Below, one piece after another: positions 9,940 to 19,300 of a stretch of 64,000 bases of DNA. The DNA is from Achromobacter insolitus (GTDB lineage: Bacteria > Pseudomonadota > Gammaproteobacteria > Burkholderiales > Burkholderiaceae_B), in assembly GCF_002209555.1 (NCBI RefSeq), contig NZ_NJIF01000007.1, positions 186,001 through 250,000 on the forward strand. Direction: 5' to 3'. The position numbers and the translations under genes were made by a program. Numbering within the stretch: the first letter of the stretch is position 1; every line of letters begins with the position of its first letter. The notes beneath the pieces are model-generated. The model did no database searches and was not told the origin of the DNA. It saw only the letters and a list, made by a program, of their open reading frames with translations.

Positions 9940-12387
9940 ATGAGCAAGCCCCAGAATTCCTCCAAGAAAGACAAGCCCGCCAAGAGCGGTTCCCCGATAC
10001 TGCGATTCTTCGTAAAGACCGGCATTTTTTTCGCCGGCCTCTTCCTGTGCGGCGTACTGCTGGCCGGGATGGCGTTGGCGCTGGCCTGGCCCAACCTGCC
10101 AGACCTGAACGCCATGACGGATTACCGCCCGCGGGTGCCGCTGCGCGTCTATACGGCGGATCGCGTCCTGATCGGCGAATTCGGCGAAGAACGCCGCAAT
10201 GTGCTGCGCTTCAACGAGATCCCGGACGTCATGAAATCCGCGGTCCTCGCGGCAGAGGACGACCGCTTCTACCAGCACGGCGGGATCGACTGGATGGGCG
10301 TGGTGCGGGCGGGCCTGACCAACCTGGTCAGCATGTCGAAGTCGCAAGGCGCCAGCACGATCACGATGCAGGTGGCGCGCAACTTCTACCTGTCGTCCGA
10401 GAAGACCTATTCGCGCAAGTTCTACGAGCTGCTGCTGACCTTCAAGATCGAATCCGAGCTCACCAAGGACCAGATCCTCGAGCTCTACATGAACCAGATC
10501 TACCTGGGCCACCGCGCCTATGGTTTCGCGGCCGCCTCGCGTACCTACTTCGGCAAGCCCCTGTCCGAAGTCACGCCCGCGGAAGCCGCCATGCTTGCCG
10601 GCATCCCCAAGGCGCCGTCGCGCTTCAACCCGATCGCCAACCGTCCGCGCGCCGAGCTGCGCCAGCGCTATGTGCTGGGCCGCATGCACTCGCTGGGCTA
10701 CCTGACCGAGCCTGAATACCAGCAGGCGCTGGCCCAGCCCATCGTCATGAAGTCCGCGGAGGGCACGCCCGCCGGCGGCTATTCCATCCATGGCGAATAC
10801 GTGGCGGAACTGGCGCGCCAGTTGCTGTTCAACGTGTACCAGGACAACGTCTATTCGCGCGGCATCAATATCTATACCACCGTGCAGTCCAAGGACCAGG
10901 AAGCGGCCTACCGCGCCGTGCGCGAAGGCGTGCTCGAATACACGCGCCGCGCCCCCTACCCCGGCCCTGAAGAACAGCTGGACCTGCCCCCGGGCACCGA
11001 GAACAATCCGCAAGCACTCGACGAATTCCTGGACGGCGTGTTCGACAAGTTCAGCGACAGCGGCGACCTGCTGACGGCGCTGGTGCTGTCGGCCAGCCCC
11101 ACCGAAGTGAAGCTGGCTCGCAGCTCGCGGGAGATCATCACCGTCACGGACAAGAAAGTGCTGGGCGTCGTGGCGCGTGCGCTCAACGACAAGGCCAAGC
11201 CCGAACAGCGCATCAAGCGCGGCTCCGTCGTCTACATCCGCAAGTTCGGCGATAACTGGGAAATCATCAACCTGCCCTCGGTGCAGGCGGCCTTCGTGGC
11301 GCTGTCGCCGCAAGATGGCGCCATTCGCGCCATGGTGGGCGGCTTCGATTTCTACCGAGGCAACTTCAACCGCGTCACGCAGGCCTGGCGCCAGCCCGGT
11401 TCGAACATCAAGCCCTTCATCTATGCGGCTTCGCTGGAGCGCGGCCTGACCCCGGGCACGCAGATTTCCGACCAGCCCTTCGAGCTGACGGCCGCGCAGA
11501 CCGGTTCCAAGGCCTGGAATCCCAAGAACTACGGCAACCAGTACGAACCCATGCTGACGCTGCGCCAGGGTCTGTACAAATCCAAGAACATGGTGTCGAT
11601 CCGTATCCTGCAGGCGATCGGCCCGCAGTACGCGCAGGACTACCTGACCCGCTTCGGCTTCGACAAGGCCCGCCAGCCCGCCGTGCTGCCGCTGGCGCTG
11701 GGCGCGGGCTCGGTAACGCCTCTGCAACTGGCCGGCGCGTTCTCGGTGTTCGCCAACGGCGGTTACCGTGTCACGCCTTACCTGATCGACCGCGTCACCG
11801 ACAGCAGCGGCAAGGTCATCATGCAGTCCAAGCCGGTCGTTGCCGGCGACGCCGCGGCCCGCGCCATCGACCCGCGCACCGCCTGGGTCATGGACGACAT
11901 CCTGCGCGGCGTGGCCACCTACGGCACTGCGGCGCGCGCGCGCGTCCTGCTCAAGCGCAACGACATCGCCGGCAAGACCGGCACCACCAACGAATCCGTC
12001 GATGCCTGGTTCTCCGGCTACACCCCGTCGCTGGTCGCCACCGCGTGGCTGGGTTTTGACCAGCCGAAATCGCTGGGTTCGCGTGAAACCGGCGGCGGCG
12101 TCGCCATGCCGATCTGGGTCGACTACATGCAGACGGTCCTCAAGGGCGTGCCCGAGGAAAAGCCGCGCCCCCGTCCCGACGGCCTTCTCGTGGAAAACGG
12201 CGAGTTCTACTTCTCCGAATTCCCGCCCGGGCAAGCCGTGGCCCGTCTGGGCCTGCCCGAGGCCGACACGCTGGGCGAATTCCTCAATGGCCTGAACGGC
12301 AGCACCAGCGAGGAAACCAAGATCAAGGTGGCGCCGGGCGTGGGCACGCAAAGCAACACGCCCTGGTCCCAGAAAATTCCGTTCTGA
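9940..12387 (+). CDS. ponA: penicillin-binding protein 1A (class A PBP)
   Basis: A bifunctional peptidoglycan synthase in the inner membrane. The glycosyltransferase domain polymerises lipid II and the transpeptidase domain cross-links stems. It has 815 residues. The Lys-rich cytoplasmic tail is followed by one transmembrane helix at about 22-50. The GT51 domain carries catalytic E106 in AAEDDRFYQHGG, then GASTITMQVARNFYLS. An OB-like insertion leads to the transpeptidase, with S488-N-I-K491 and K679TGTT. Alternative symbol mrcA. The T-rich terminator just downstream closes the unit. The gene is divergent from aroK and has no clear ribosome site. Confidence 0.96.
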   Translation: MSKPQNSSKKDKPAKSGSPILRFFVKTGIFFAGLFLCGVLLAGMALALAWPNLPDLNAMTDYRPRVPLRVYTADRVLIGEFGEERRNVLRFNEIPDVMKSAVLAAEDDRFYQHGGIDWMGVVRAGLTNLVSMSKSQGASTITMQVARNFYLSSEKTYSRKFYELLLTFKIESELTKDQILELYMNQIYLGHRAYGFAAASRTYFGKPLSEVTPAEAAMLAGIPKAPSRFNPIANRPRAELRQRYVLGRMHSLGYLTEPEYQQALAQPIVMKSAEGTPAGGYSIHGEYVAELARQLLFNVYQDNVYSRGINIYTTVQSKDQEAAYRAVREGVLEYTRRAPYPGPEEQLDLPPGTENNPQALDEFLDGVFDKFSDSGDLLTALVLSASPTEVKLARSSREIITVTDKKVLGVVARALNDKAKPEQRIKRGSVVYIRKFGDNWEIINLPSVQAAFVALSPQDGAIRAMVGGFDFYRGNFNRVTQAWRQPGSNIKPFIYAASLERGLTPGTQISDQPFELTAAQTGSKAWNPKNYGNQYEPMLTLRQGLYKSKNMVSIRILQAIGPQYAQDYLTRFGFDKARQPAVLPLALGAGSVTPLQLAGAFSVFANGGYRVTPYLIDRVTDSSGKVIMQSKPVVAGDAAARAIDPRTAWVMDDILRGVATYGTAARARVLLKRNDIAGKTGTTNESVDAWFSGYTPSLVATAWLGFDQPKSLGSRETGGGVAMPIWVDYMQTVLKGVPEEKPRPRPDGLLVENGEFYFSEFPPGQAVARLGLPEADTLGEFLNGLNGSTSEETKIKVAPGVGTQSNTPWSQKIPF

Positions 12388-12399
12388 CGCGCAAATGAC

Positions 12400-12430
12400 A
12401 AGGCCGGCCCGATGGGCCGGCCTTTTTTTG
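12400..12430 (+). terminator. rho-independent terminator of ponA
   Basis: A perfect 11-base-pair stem (AAGGCCGGCCC and GGGCCGGCCTT, 3-base loop) is followed by a run of seven T. It begins 12 bases after the ponA stop and lies before the convergent cyaY gene. Confidence 0.9.
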
Positions 12431-12447
12431 CGCCGTGGCCTGCCCTT

Positions 12448-12777
12448 TTACAGGCGTATGGTCACGGGAACGCCAGCTGCTGCGGAGCAGATCTGAGACA
12501 AGGCGTCCGGCAGCTGTGGGCCGCCTCGGGTATCGTTCCAGTGCTGGCCATCGTAGCGGTAGTGAAAGCCGCCGCTGCGCGCCGCGACCCACAGCTCCTG
12601 CATGGCGGCCTGGCTGTTCACCACCACATGGGTGTTGTCTTCGAAAACCATTGTCAGCACATTGCCGCTGCGGCTGGTTTCGACATCGACGTCGAGCGAA
12701 GCCGCCCAGTCATCGGCCTGGCTTTCGATGCTGTTCAGCACCTGGTCGATCAACGCAAGAAATTCGGTTTCGGTCAT
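12448..12777 (-). CDS. cyaY: iron donor protein CyaY (bacterial frataxin)
   Basis: A small acidic frataxin homologue that modulates iron supply and activity of the Isc iron-sulfur assembly complex. It has 109 residues starting MTETEFLALIDQVLNSIE. The acidic first helix and the beta-sheet core with VVVNSQAAMQELWVAA, then GGFHYRYDG and W80, match the frataxin fold. The frame continues upstream through the lptM region, but homology sets the start at ATG 12777. It lies alone between convergent ponA and divergent lptM-lysA; cyaY-lptM-lysA is a conserved neighbourhood in proteobacteria. Confidence 0.95.
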   Translation of the reverse strand: MTETEFLALIDQVLNSIESQADDWAASLDVDVETSRSGNVLTMVFEDNTHVVVNSQAAMQELWVAARSGGFHYRYDGQHWNDTRGGPQLPDALSQICSAAAGVPVTIRL

Positions 12778-12807
12778 AATCGAGCCTGCAAGAATTAGGA
12801 GTTCCCA

Positions 12808-12993
12808 GTGTTCCACTTGGCATTTCGCCGCATGGTCCTTCGCATTGTAGCCACGCTGATGGCGACCGGCATGGTTGCGGCCTGCGGGTACAAGGGTCCC
12901 TTGTACTTGCCGACGCCTGACGGCAAGCCGCCCGCGCGCACGCAGCAGCAATCGCAGCCGACGGTCATCCCGCCGACGCCCTCGCTTCCATGA
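12808..12993 (+). CDS. lptM: LPS-assembly lipoprotein LptM (YifL family)
   Basis: A 61-residue lipoprotein. The signal peptide ends in the lipobox MVAAC, followed by the family signature CGYKGPLYLP and a proline/glutamine-rich tail. In E. coli LptM (YifL) helps oxidative maturation of the outer-membrane LPS translocon LptD/E. The start is GTG at 12808 with AGGAG 6 bases upstream; an ATG at 12832 is less well placed. Its stop overlaps the lysA start by four bases, so the two are coupled, the same yifL-lysA-type neighbourhood as in other proteobacteria. Confidence 0.88.
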   Translation: MFHLAFRRMVLRIVATLMATGMVAACGYKGPLYLPTPDGKPPARTQQQSQPTVIPPTPSLP

Positions 12994-14282
12994 CTTCCCG
13001 ATTCCCCGCGCAGCCTGAACTGGCCGGCCATCCGTACTTCCAGTTCCGCAACAATGTCCTGTACGCCGAGGACGTGCCGCTGGATCACCTGGCCGAAAAG
13101 CTCGGCACCCCGCTGTACGTATATTCGCGCGCCGCGCTCAGGGCCGCCTGGGAATCCTACCGCAACGCCGTCGGCGAGCGCCCCGTGCTGGTCTGCTACG
13201 GCATGAAGGCCAATTCCAACCTGGCCGTCCTGAAGGAATTCGCGCGGCTTGGCGCGGGTTTCGACATTGTTTCCGGCGGCGAGCTCAAGCGCGCCCTGGC
13301 AGCCGGCGCGGACCCGTCCCGGATCGTGTTTTCCGGCGTGGGCAAGCAGGCCTGGGAAATGCGCGACGCGCTCGCGGCCAAGGTCAAGTGCTTCAACGTC
13401 GAATCCGAAGCCGAACTGCGCCGGCTGTCGGAAATCGCGCATGGGATGGGCCTGCGCGCGCCCGTCTCGCTACGGGTCAACCCGGACGTGGATGCGCAGA
13501 CGCATCCCTATATTTCCACCGGCTTGAAGGAAAACAAGTTCGGCATCGCCATCGGGTCGGCGCTGGACGTCTACCGCAGCGCCCAATCGCTGCCGGGCCT
13601 GGAAATCGTAGGCGTGGACTGCCACATCGGGTCGCAACTTACCGACATCAGTCCCTATTTCGACGCGCTAGAAAAGCTGCTGGACCTGATCGAAAGACTG
13701 GACCAAGAAGGCATCCGGATCGCGCACCTGGACCTGGGCGGCGGCCTGGGCATCCGCTACACCGACGAAATCCCTCCGTCGCCCAAGGCCCTGCTGGACC
13801 GCGTATTCGAACGCTTGAACGCGCGCGGCTTCGGCCATCTGCACCTGGTGCTGGAACCCGGCCGTTCGCTCGTGGGCAATGCCGGCGTGCTGCTCACCCG
13901 GGTCCAATACCTGAAGCACTCGGACGCGCGCAACTTCGCCGTTGTCGACGCCGCCATGAACGACCTGCTGCGCCCCGCGCTGTACGAGGCCTTTCACGGC
14001 GTGCGCCCCGTGCATCCGAGGGCGGGCGAGGACACCGTCTACGACATCGTCGGCCCGGTCTGCGAAAGCGCCGACTGGCTCGCCAGGCAGCGCAAGCTGG
14101 TCATCGAGCAAGGCGACCTGCTGGCCGTGGAATCCGCGGGCGCGTACAGCATGGCCATGGCCAGTAACTACAACGCGCGCCCGCGCGCGGCCGAAGCCAT
14201 GGTCGACGGCGACAAATACTACGTTGTGCGCCAGCGCGAAACACTGGACGACCTGCTCAAGGGCGAATCCACCCTGCCCTGA
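12990..14282 (+). CDS. lysA: diaminopimelate decarboxylase (LysA)
   Basis: The last step of lysine synthesis, a PLP-dependent decarboxylation of meso-diaminopimelate. It has 430 residues of fold-type III (alanine-racemase-like barrel plus beta domain). PLP lysine K73 lies in VCYGMKANSNLAVL. HLDLGGGLGIRY and EPGRSLVGNAG bind phosphate and PLP. GPVCESADWLA holds the active-site cysteine donated across the dimer. Translation is coupled to lptM (ATGA overlap). Confidence 0.97.
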   Translation: MTSRFPAQPELAGHPYFQFRNNVLYAEDVPLDHLAEKLGTPLYVYSRAALRAAWESYRNAVGERPVLVCYGMKANSNLAVLKEFARLGAGFDIVSGGELKRALAAGADPSRIVFSGVGKQAWEMRDALAAKVKCFNVESEAELRRLSEIAHGMGLRAPVSLRVNPDVDAQTHPYISTGLKENKFGIAIGSALDVYRSAQSLPGLEIVGVDCHIGSQLTDISPYFDALEKLLDLIERLDQEGIRIAHLDLGGGLGIRYTDEIPPSPKALLDRVFERLNARGFGHLHLVLEPGRSLVGNAGVLLTRVQYLKHSDARNFAVVDAAMNDLLRPALYEAFHGVRPVHPRAGEDTVYDIVGPVCESADWLARQRKLVIEQGDLLAVESAGAYSMAMASNYNARPRAAEAMVDGDKYYVVRQRETLDDLLKGESTLP

Positions 14283-14342
14283 CCGGCCGCCGCAATCCGC
14301 GCCGTCACCCATGCACCGCATACGGGCGCGATATCTCGTCCC

Positions 14343-15632
14343 TCAGTTGAATTCATGCGTGATGGATGCCGGCCGGCCCGGCGCCACGGTCAGCGTCATG
14401 CGGTGGTCTCCTGCCGACGCGTTGCGCACGATCACCTGATAGCGGCCCGGCGCCAGCGACAGTTCGCGCAAGGGCGGACTCACACCGCGCGAGCGGCCAT
14501 TGACCAACACCTCGCCCCAGGGACGCACCGCCACACGCACCAATACCGGTGCGGCGGGGGGTGGCGGCTGGGTCGCGGGCGCGGGCGGTTCCGACGCCGC
14601 AGGAGCCACGCCAGCCTGCGGCTCGGTGGTGGTCGCTGGTTTTGGTTCGTCAGGCAGCGCACCCGGTTCGACGGAGACTGATGGCGGCGGCGGATCCGGC
14701 TCGACTGCGGCGGGGGCTGGGGCGGTCTGCGGCGCGGGCTGCGGGGGGGACGGCGGCTGCGGCTGGACCGGGGCTTGAGGTTCAGGCTGAGGTTCCGGCC
14801 GGGCCTGCGCCTGCGGCGAGCCAGCCAGTTCGACGGGCGCCTGGGTCGGCTTCAGCCAGGCATACGTGCCCGCTGCAAGCAAAAGGACGACCGCCAAGGC
14901 TAGCGGCAGGACGCGCCGCGCCCGCGCCGGATGTTCCGACCGCATTGCCGTCAGGCGCACGGCGGGCGGTGGCATAGCGGCAGGCTCGTCCGCGCGCGCG
15001 TCCGCCATCAGGGTAGGCATGGCCATGTCCGACTCCTGGCCTGACTCCTCCGCGGGCGGCAAAGACGCTCCCATTGCCGCCGCCAGTTCTGCCACCGTCT
15101 GCGGCCGCGCCTGTGCCGCCATCGCCAGACCGTCGTCGACCGCAGCACAGAACTGCTGACCATAGGCACCCGGCTCCCATACGCCCAACGGCAGGTAGTC
15201 GTCGCACACGCGGCGTGCCAGCGCGTCAGGCGGAGCCGACCCGGTCGCCAGGAAATACGTCAGCGCAGCCAGTCCGTACACGTCGGTCCATGGGCCGCAA
15301 GGATAGGCCGGATCATCCGTGTACTGCTCGAATGCGGCATAACCGGGGTGCCGGATGGCGTCTTCATCATCGGGCGCCGCCGCAGGCGGCCGCAGGTTGG
15401 CGGATCCGCGCGCGTCATCGACCACGGCATCGGGGCATATGCCGCCGTGCATCCGGCCAGCCCCGTGCCAGGCTGCCAGGGACAGGGTCAGGTCGGCGAT
15501 CACCCGCAGGATCTTCTCTTCGCGCCGTGGCCCGGGCGGCAGGCGCAGGATTTCGTCCAGGCGCGCCGCGTCCATGGCGGCTGGCGAGCGGGCCAGGCCC
15601 GGCTCTGGTGGCACAGCGGAAGTTCGAAGCAT
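14343..15632 (-). CDS. T6SS-associated degenerate Ser/Thr kinase (pseudokinase) with TM and PEGA-like domain
   Basis: The last gene of the tssJ-K-L-M-tagF unit, where PpkA/Stk-type kinases usually sit. It has 429 residues. Residues 35-185 resemble only the C-lobe of a Hanks kinase: helix E, a catalytic-loop remnant HGGICPDAV (62-70), an AAFEQ APE-like motif (99-103) and WTDVYGLAAL (115-124). No glycine-rich loop or VAIK lysine is present. The catalytic-loop Asp, Lys and Asn are replaced by Gly, Cys and Ala, and no DFG follows. A transmembrane helix (241-260), a Pro/Glu/Gln-rich linker (about 262-360) and a PEGA-like beta domain (about 363-429) follow. GGAGG lies 5 bases before the ATG. A scaffold or sensor role is inferred. 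Confidence 0.8.
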   Translation of the reverse strand: MLRTSAVPPEPGLARSPAAMDAARLDEILRLPPGPRREEKILRVIADLTLSLAAWHGAGRMHGGICPDAVVDDARGSANLRPPAAAPDDEDAIRHPGYAAFEQYTDDPAYPCGPWTDVYGLAALTYFLATGSAPPDALARRVCDDYLPLGVWEPGAYGQQFCAAVDDGLAMAAQARPQTVAELAAAMGASLPPAEESGQESDMAMPTLMADARADEPAAMPPPAVRLTAMRSEHPARARRVLPLALAVVLLLAAGTYAWLKPTQAPVELAGSPQAQARPEPQPEPQAPVQPQPPSPPQPAPQTAPAPAAVEPDPPPPSVSVEPGALPDEPKPATTTEPQAGVAPAASEPPAPATQPPPPAAPVLVRVAVRPWGEVLVNGRSRGVSPPLRELSLAPGRYQVIVRNASAGDHRMTLTVAPGRPASITHEFN

Positions 15633-15651
15633 GCGCGTTCCTCCGGCGGCT

Positions 15652-16368
15652 TCAGGGATGCCAGGTAGGCAAGGAAGAGAACAACCTGGCGAACAGCGTG
15701 GCGTTCAGCGCCCCGCCGTGGACATAGGTCTGCAAGGCTGCGCCGTCCGCCTGATTGGTCCACCAGTAACTGGTGTGCGAACTGGGGTTGAAGCAGAAAG
15801 GCAGATCAGGCCAGGCGCCCAGCGCGCGGCGCGCCAGTGGCACGGAATCCTGCTCCCGGCCAGCGCTCAGGATGTCCATGATGTCGTTGCCTCCGCATGG
15901 CGCGGGCGCGCCTGGCGCCACTGCGGGCGTACGCACTTGCTGGAGGCTGCGGTCGAACTGTTCCGCCGGGCACCCATGGCGCACCGCCGCCAGCATGCTG
16001 GTGCCGACTTGCCGGTAGTAGTCGCTGGCGCCGTCCAGGATGCTGCTGTGGTATTGCGCGGGCGGCAGGGCCATGACCACGCACAGGGGATAACCTCGGC
16101 CTACGCGGTCGCGGCTGGGCGTGATGCAGCCCAACTGCGCAACGCCCGCGCCGGGACCGGCTGGAATCGCGAAATTCCAGATGGGCGCCGACGCGAAGCC
16201 GCGCGCGGCGTTGACGTCCGGCGCCTGCTTCAGCGCCGCCAGCCCGAACTGCAGCCAGCGGTCCCACCACGTGATCAGTTCGCGCGGCAGGCGGCGGTGC
16301 ACGAAGTCGCCCGCCGCCGGAATCTTGCCGTACCAGCCCACACGCCCACGCTCCAATCCTAGCTCCAT
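15652..16368 (-). CDS. tagF: type VI secretion-associated protein TagF (ImpM family)
   Basis: A cytoplasmic regulator of T6SS assembly. TagF-family proteins repress the apparatus after translation and are relieved by the Thr-phosphorylation pathway in Pseudomonas. The protein has 238 residues; RVGWYGKIPAAGDFVHRRLP is the family hallmark at the N-terminus, and GCITPSRDRVGRGYPLCVV follows. The frame is open far upstream inside tssM, but homology puts the start at one of two ATGs. ATG 16368 has AGGA 7 bases before it; ATG 16374 would be only 1 base away from it. It lies 13 bases after the tssM stop. No PppA-type phosphatase is fused or adjacent. Confidence 0.9.
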   Translation of the reverse strand: MELGLERGRVGWYGKIPAAGDFVHRRLPRELITWWDRWLQFGLAALKQAPDVNAARGFASAPIWNFAIPAGPGAGVAQLGCITPSRDRVGRGYPLCVVMALPPAQYHSSILDGASDYYRQVGTSMLAAVRHGCPAEQFDRSLQQVRTPAVAPGAPAPCGGNDIMDILSAGREQDSVPLARRALGAWPDLPFCFNPSSHTSYWWTNQADGAALQTYVHGGALNATLFARLFSSLPTWHP

Positions 16369-16381
16369 GTCCATGTCCTGT

Positions 16382-19300
16382 TCACGACGCGCCCGGGCAG
16401 GCAAAGGCCTGCATCTCGGCCAGATGAAAGGGGCTCTTGACGCTGCTGGCGGTAATTTCCAGCACCACCTTGCGTCCGCCCAGGTCGAAGGTGGCCAGCG
16501 TGACTTCCGGTGTCGGCCCGCGCCGCAGTTGGGCACGGTCCAGCATGCGGTTCAACGCCCAGGGCCCTGACGTGGTCATGCCGGCGGCGCCTTCTTGCGG
16601 CGTGAGTTCGATGCGCACCTGGTTGCTGCCGCGCGGGCCGGGCCATTGCACCGTGGTCGCCACCTGGGGGCCGTGCGCATATCGCACGGCCTGTCCGTCC
16701 ACGTCCATCACGAATTGGGTAATGCCCGCGTCCATTTCCACCGGCCTGATGGCCACCCGGTACGACGGCATGGGGTTGCCCGCCATGAAGTACACGTCGC
16801 GGATGACGCCCGCGCGCTGGAAGGCGTCCAGCGTGGTGGAGTTTTCTCCCGACTTGCCGTCTATGCCGGGCTTGAAGCGCCAGCGCTGGCCAGACACGTC
16901 GATCTGGTTTGCGAGGTTCTTCTGGAAGAAATCGTCCATCAGACCATTGGGGCCGAACAGCCGGGCCATATCGTTAGGCGCCACGTCCCGCGCGGACCGG
17001 CTGGAGAACGGATAGCGTCCCGCCACGGACTGACCACAGAACATGCCGATGGTGGCGGATACGGTCTCGCCCATGCGTGCCCGGGCGACGTCGGACACTT
17101 CGCCGGACGCGTTCACGGACAGCGAGTTGAGCACGTCGCGCAAGGGCCCCGGCAAGCGTCCCGCCTCGGCGCGCAGCTTGGTCACCGCATCCGAGCTGGG
17201 TGCGGGGCTGCCGCTGCGCAGGGCCGCGTCCGCCGCCGTCAGGTAGGTATAGAGCTCGTTAATGAGTCCCGTGGTGGCGGCGATCGGCGTGGAGGTGCCG
17301 CCCGATCCGCCCTCGCCCTGCGCCAGACGGCGATATGGCTCGAAGTGCTGGTCCACGATGCGCTCCAGCTTCTCGTCGGATGCGTCGGCCCGCAACGCTG
17401 CGCCCGGTCCCGTGGGTCCGAACATCTGTTCCAGCGCCTCGCGCGTGCTGCTGACGCGGTCTCGCGCCTGGTCCACCAGCGACCGGTCATCCTTGCCGGT
17501 ATCGCGCAGCAAGGAGGTTTCGCGAGCGACGCCGCGCACCAGCTGCACCAAAGGTGATTCCGGCGCTGACAAGGTCCGCGCCATCTGGATGTTCTGCAGC
17601 AGGGACTTGCTTGGCGCAAGCTGCAGGTCATTCAGGTAGCCGTCCCATTGCGCAACGTAGTCGTTCATGTACAGCCGCTTGATATCGGCCACCAGCTGGC
17701 GTTGCGCGCCCTGGTCCAGCGGGCCGCGCAACGGGATATTCAATATCCATGCATCGTCCGACCGCAGCACCTCGGCCACGCCGGTCACACGCTTGTTGAA
17801 CACATCCCAGTAGCCGCGATAGCTGTAGAGCGCCGGGATTCCCTGGCTCAGCGGCTTGCCGCTCTTGCGCACGAACACGGCGCTCGCCTGGGCGCCGCCC
17901 AGCGTGACCACCGTGTTCTCGGGCACCGCATCCGCATTGGCCAGAGTGCGGCGCAAGCGGCTATAGGCGCGTTGGGCAAGGGTATAGCGCGCCAGCTTCT
18001 CGCGCGCCTGCGCCACCAACGCATCATCCTTGGGAAAGGGCGAAGCCAGCACGTGGCTCTGCGTCAGGTTGCGTAAATGCAGCGACAACTGCTCATACTG
18101 GCGCCGTGTGTAGCCTTCGGGCAGGGTGGCCTGCATGTCCGACAGCAGCCACGCATGCATGAACTCCGCATCGTATCGGTCGGCCTCGTACAGCATGAGA
18201 TAGGCACGCAGTGCCTCGTAGGAATACTCGAGGTCGCTGGCCGAGGCGTCGCGAAGCGCGGTCTCGACGCGCCGCGCCACTTGCGGCAGCAGCACCTGGT
18301 CCAGCGTATTGCCATACACGCCCTGTGCGGCCGCCTTGAGCTTCATGCCCTGGTAGAGCCCATAGCGATAGCTTAGCGGCGGATTATCGATATCGAAGCC
18401 CTCATGCTGCGGCAGATACCACAGGCTGTCCAGGAAGGGCATCAGGCCAAGCAGGTCCCCTGTGCGCGTGATCTTGATATCGCGGCTCAGCTTTTCCACG
18501 GCCGGCACGCGGCGCGCCACTTCTTCCACATAGTCGGCGTTATTGCGATAGCTCATCGCCCAACCCGCGATCAAGGCAACGAAGGCCGCAGTTACCAGGC
18601 CGTAGCCGGCCCAATGCAGCTGCCGGTAGCGGCGCTCCCAGCGCAGGTTGCGACTCGCCAGGCCCGCTTCGCGAAAGATGACGTCCTGCAGCAGGTTTTT
18701 CAGGAAGTAGCTGCGGCCCTCTCCTTCCCCCGGAACGCTGACTGCGGGCGCGGCGCCGCCGTCTATGCGCAGATAGCGCTTCAAGTGGCCGGTCACCTGG
18801 TCGAAGGTCTCTCCGCCCTGCGTGCCGCTGGTGAAGTAGACCCCGCGAGGAATGACGCGCGCCTCGAACTTCGAGGTGGCAAACACATCGCTCAGGAAGT
18901 GGCCAAGGATGGCCTGCAGGCCGGCAAACTGCTGCGGCAACATGTAGGCGAGCGCGCGCCTCGCCGGATCGGGTTCCGCGGCCACCACCTCGGGCAAGGC
19001 GTCGTCCAGACGCCGCTGCAACAAGGCATATTCTTCATGAAAGGCCTCGTACAGATCAAAGCCCGGATCCTGCGCCCGCGCATACGGCAGCGTAAAGCCC
19101 CAGATCTGCGCCAGCTCTTCGCGCGTGAACGACGCAAAGTATTCTTCGAAGCCCGACAACAGGTCGGTCTTTGTCACCAGCACATAGACCGGAAACGCGA
19201 TGCCCAGCTGCTCGCGCAGTTCCTGCAGGCGGCGCCGCAATACCGCGGCGTGCTGCGCCCGTTCCGCGTCGGACGCCGACAGCAGGTCCTCGACGCTGAC

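Noticed and set aside
9841-12351. 836-codon open frame on the minus strand
   Set aside because: It lies exactly antisense to ponA, has no family features, and is His/Arg/Gly/Ala-rich as expected from the reverse frame of a GC-rich gene.
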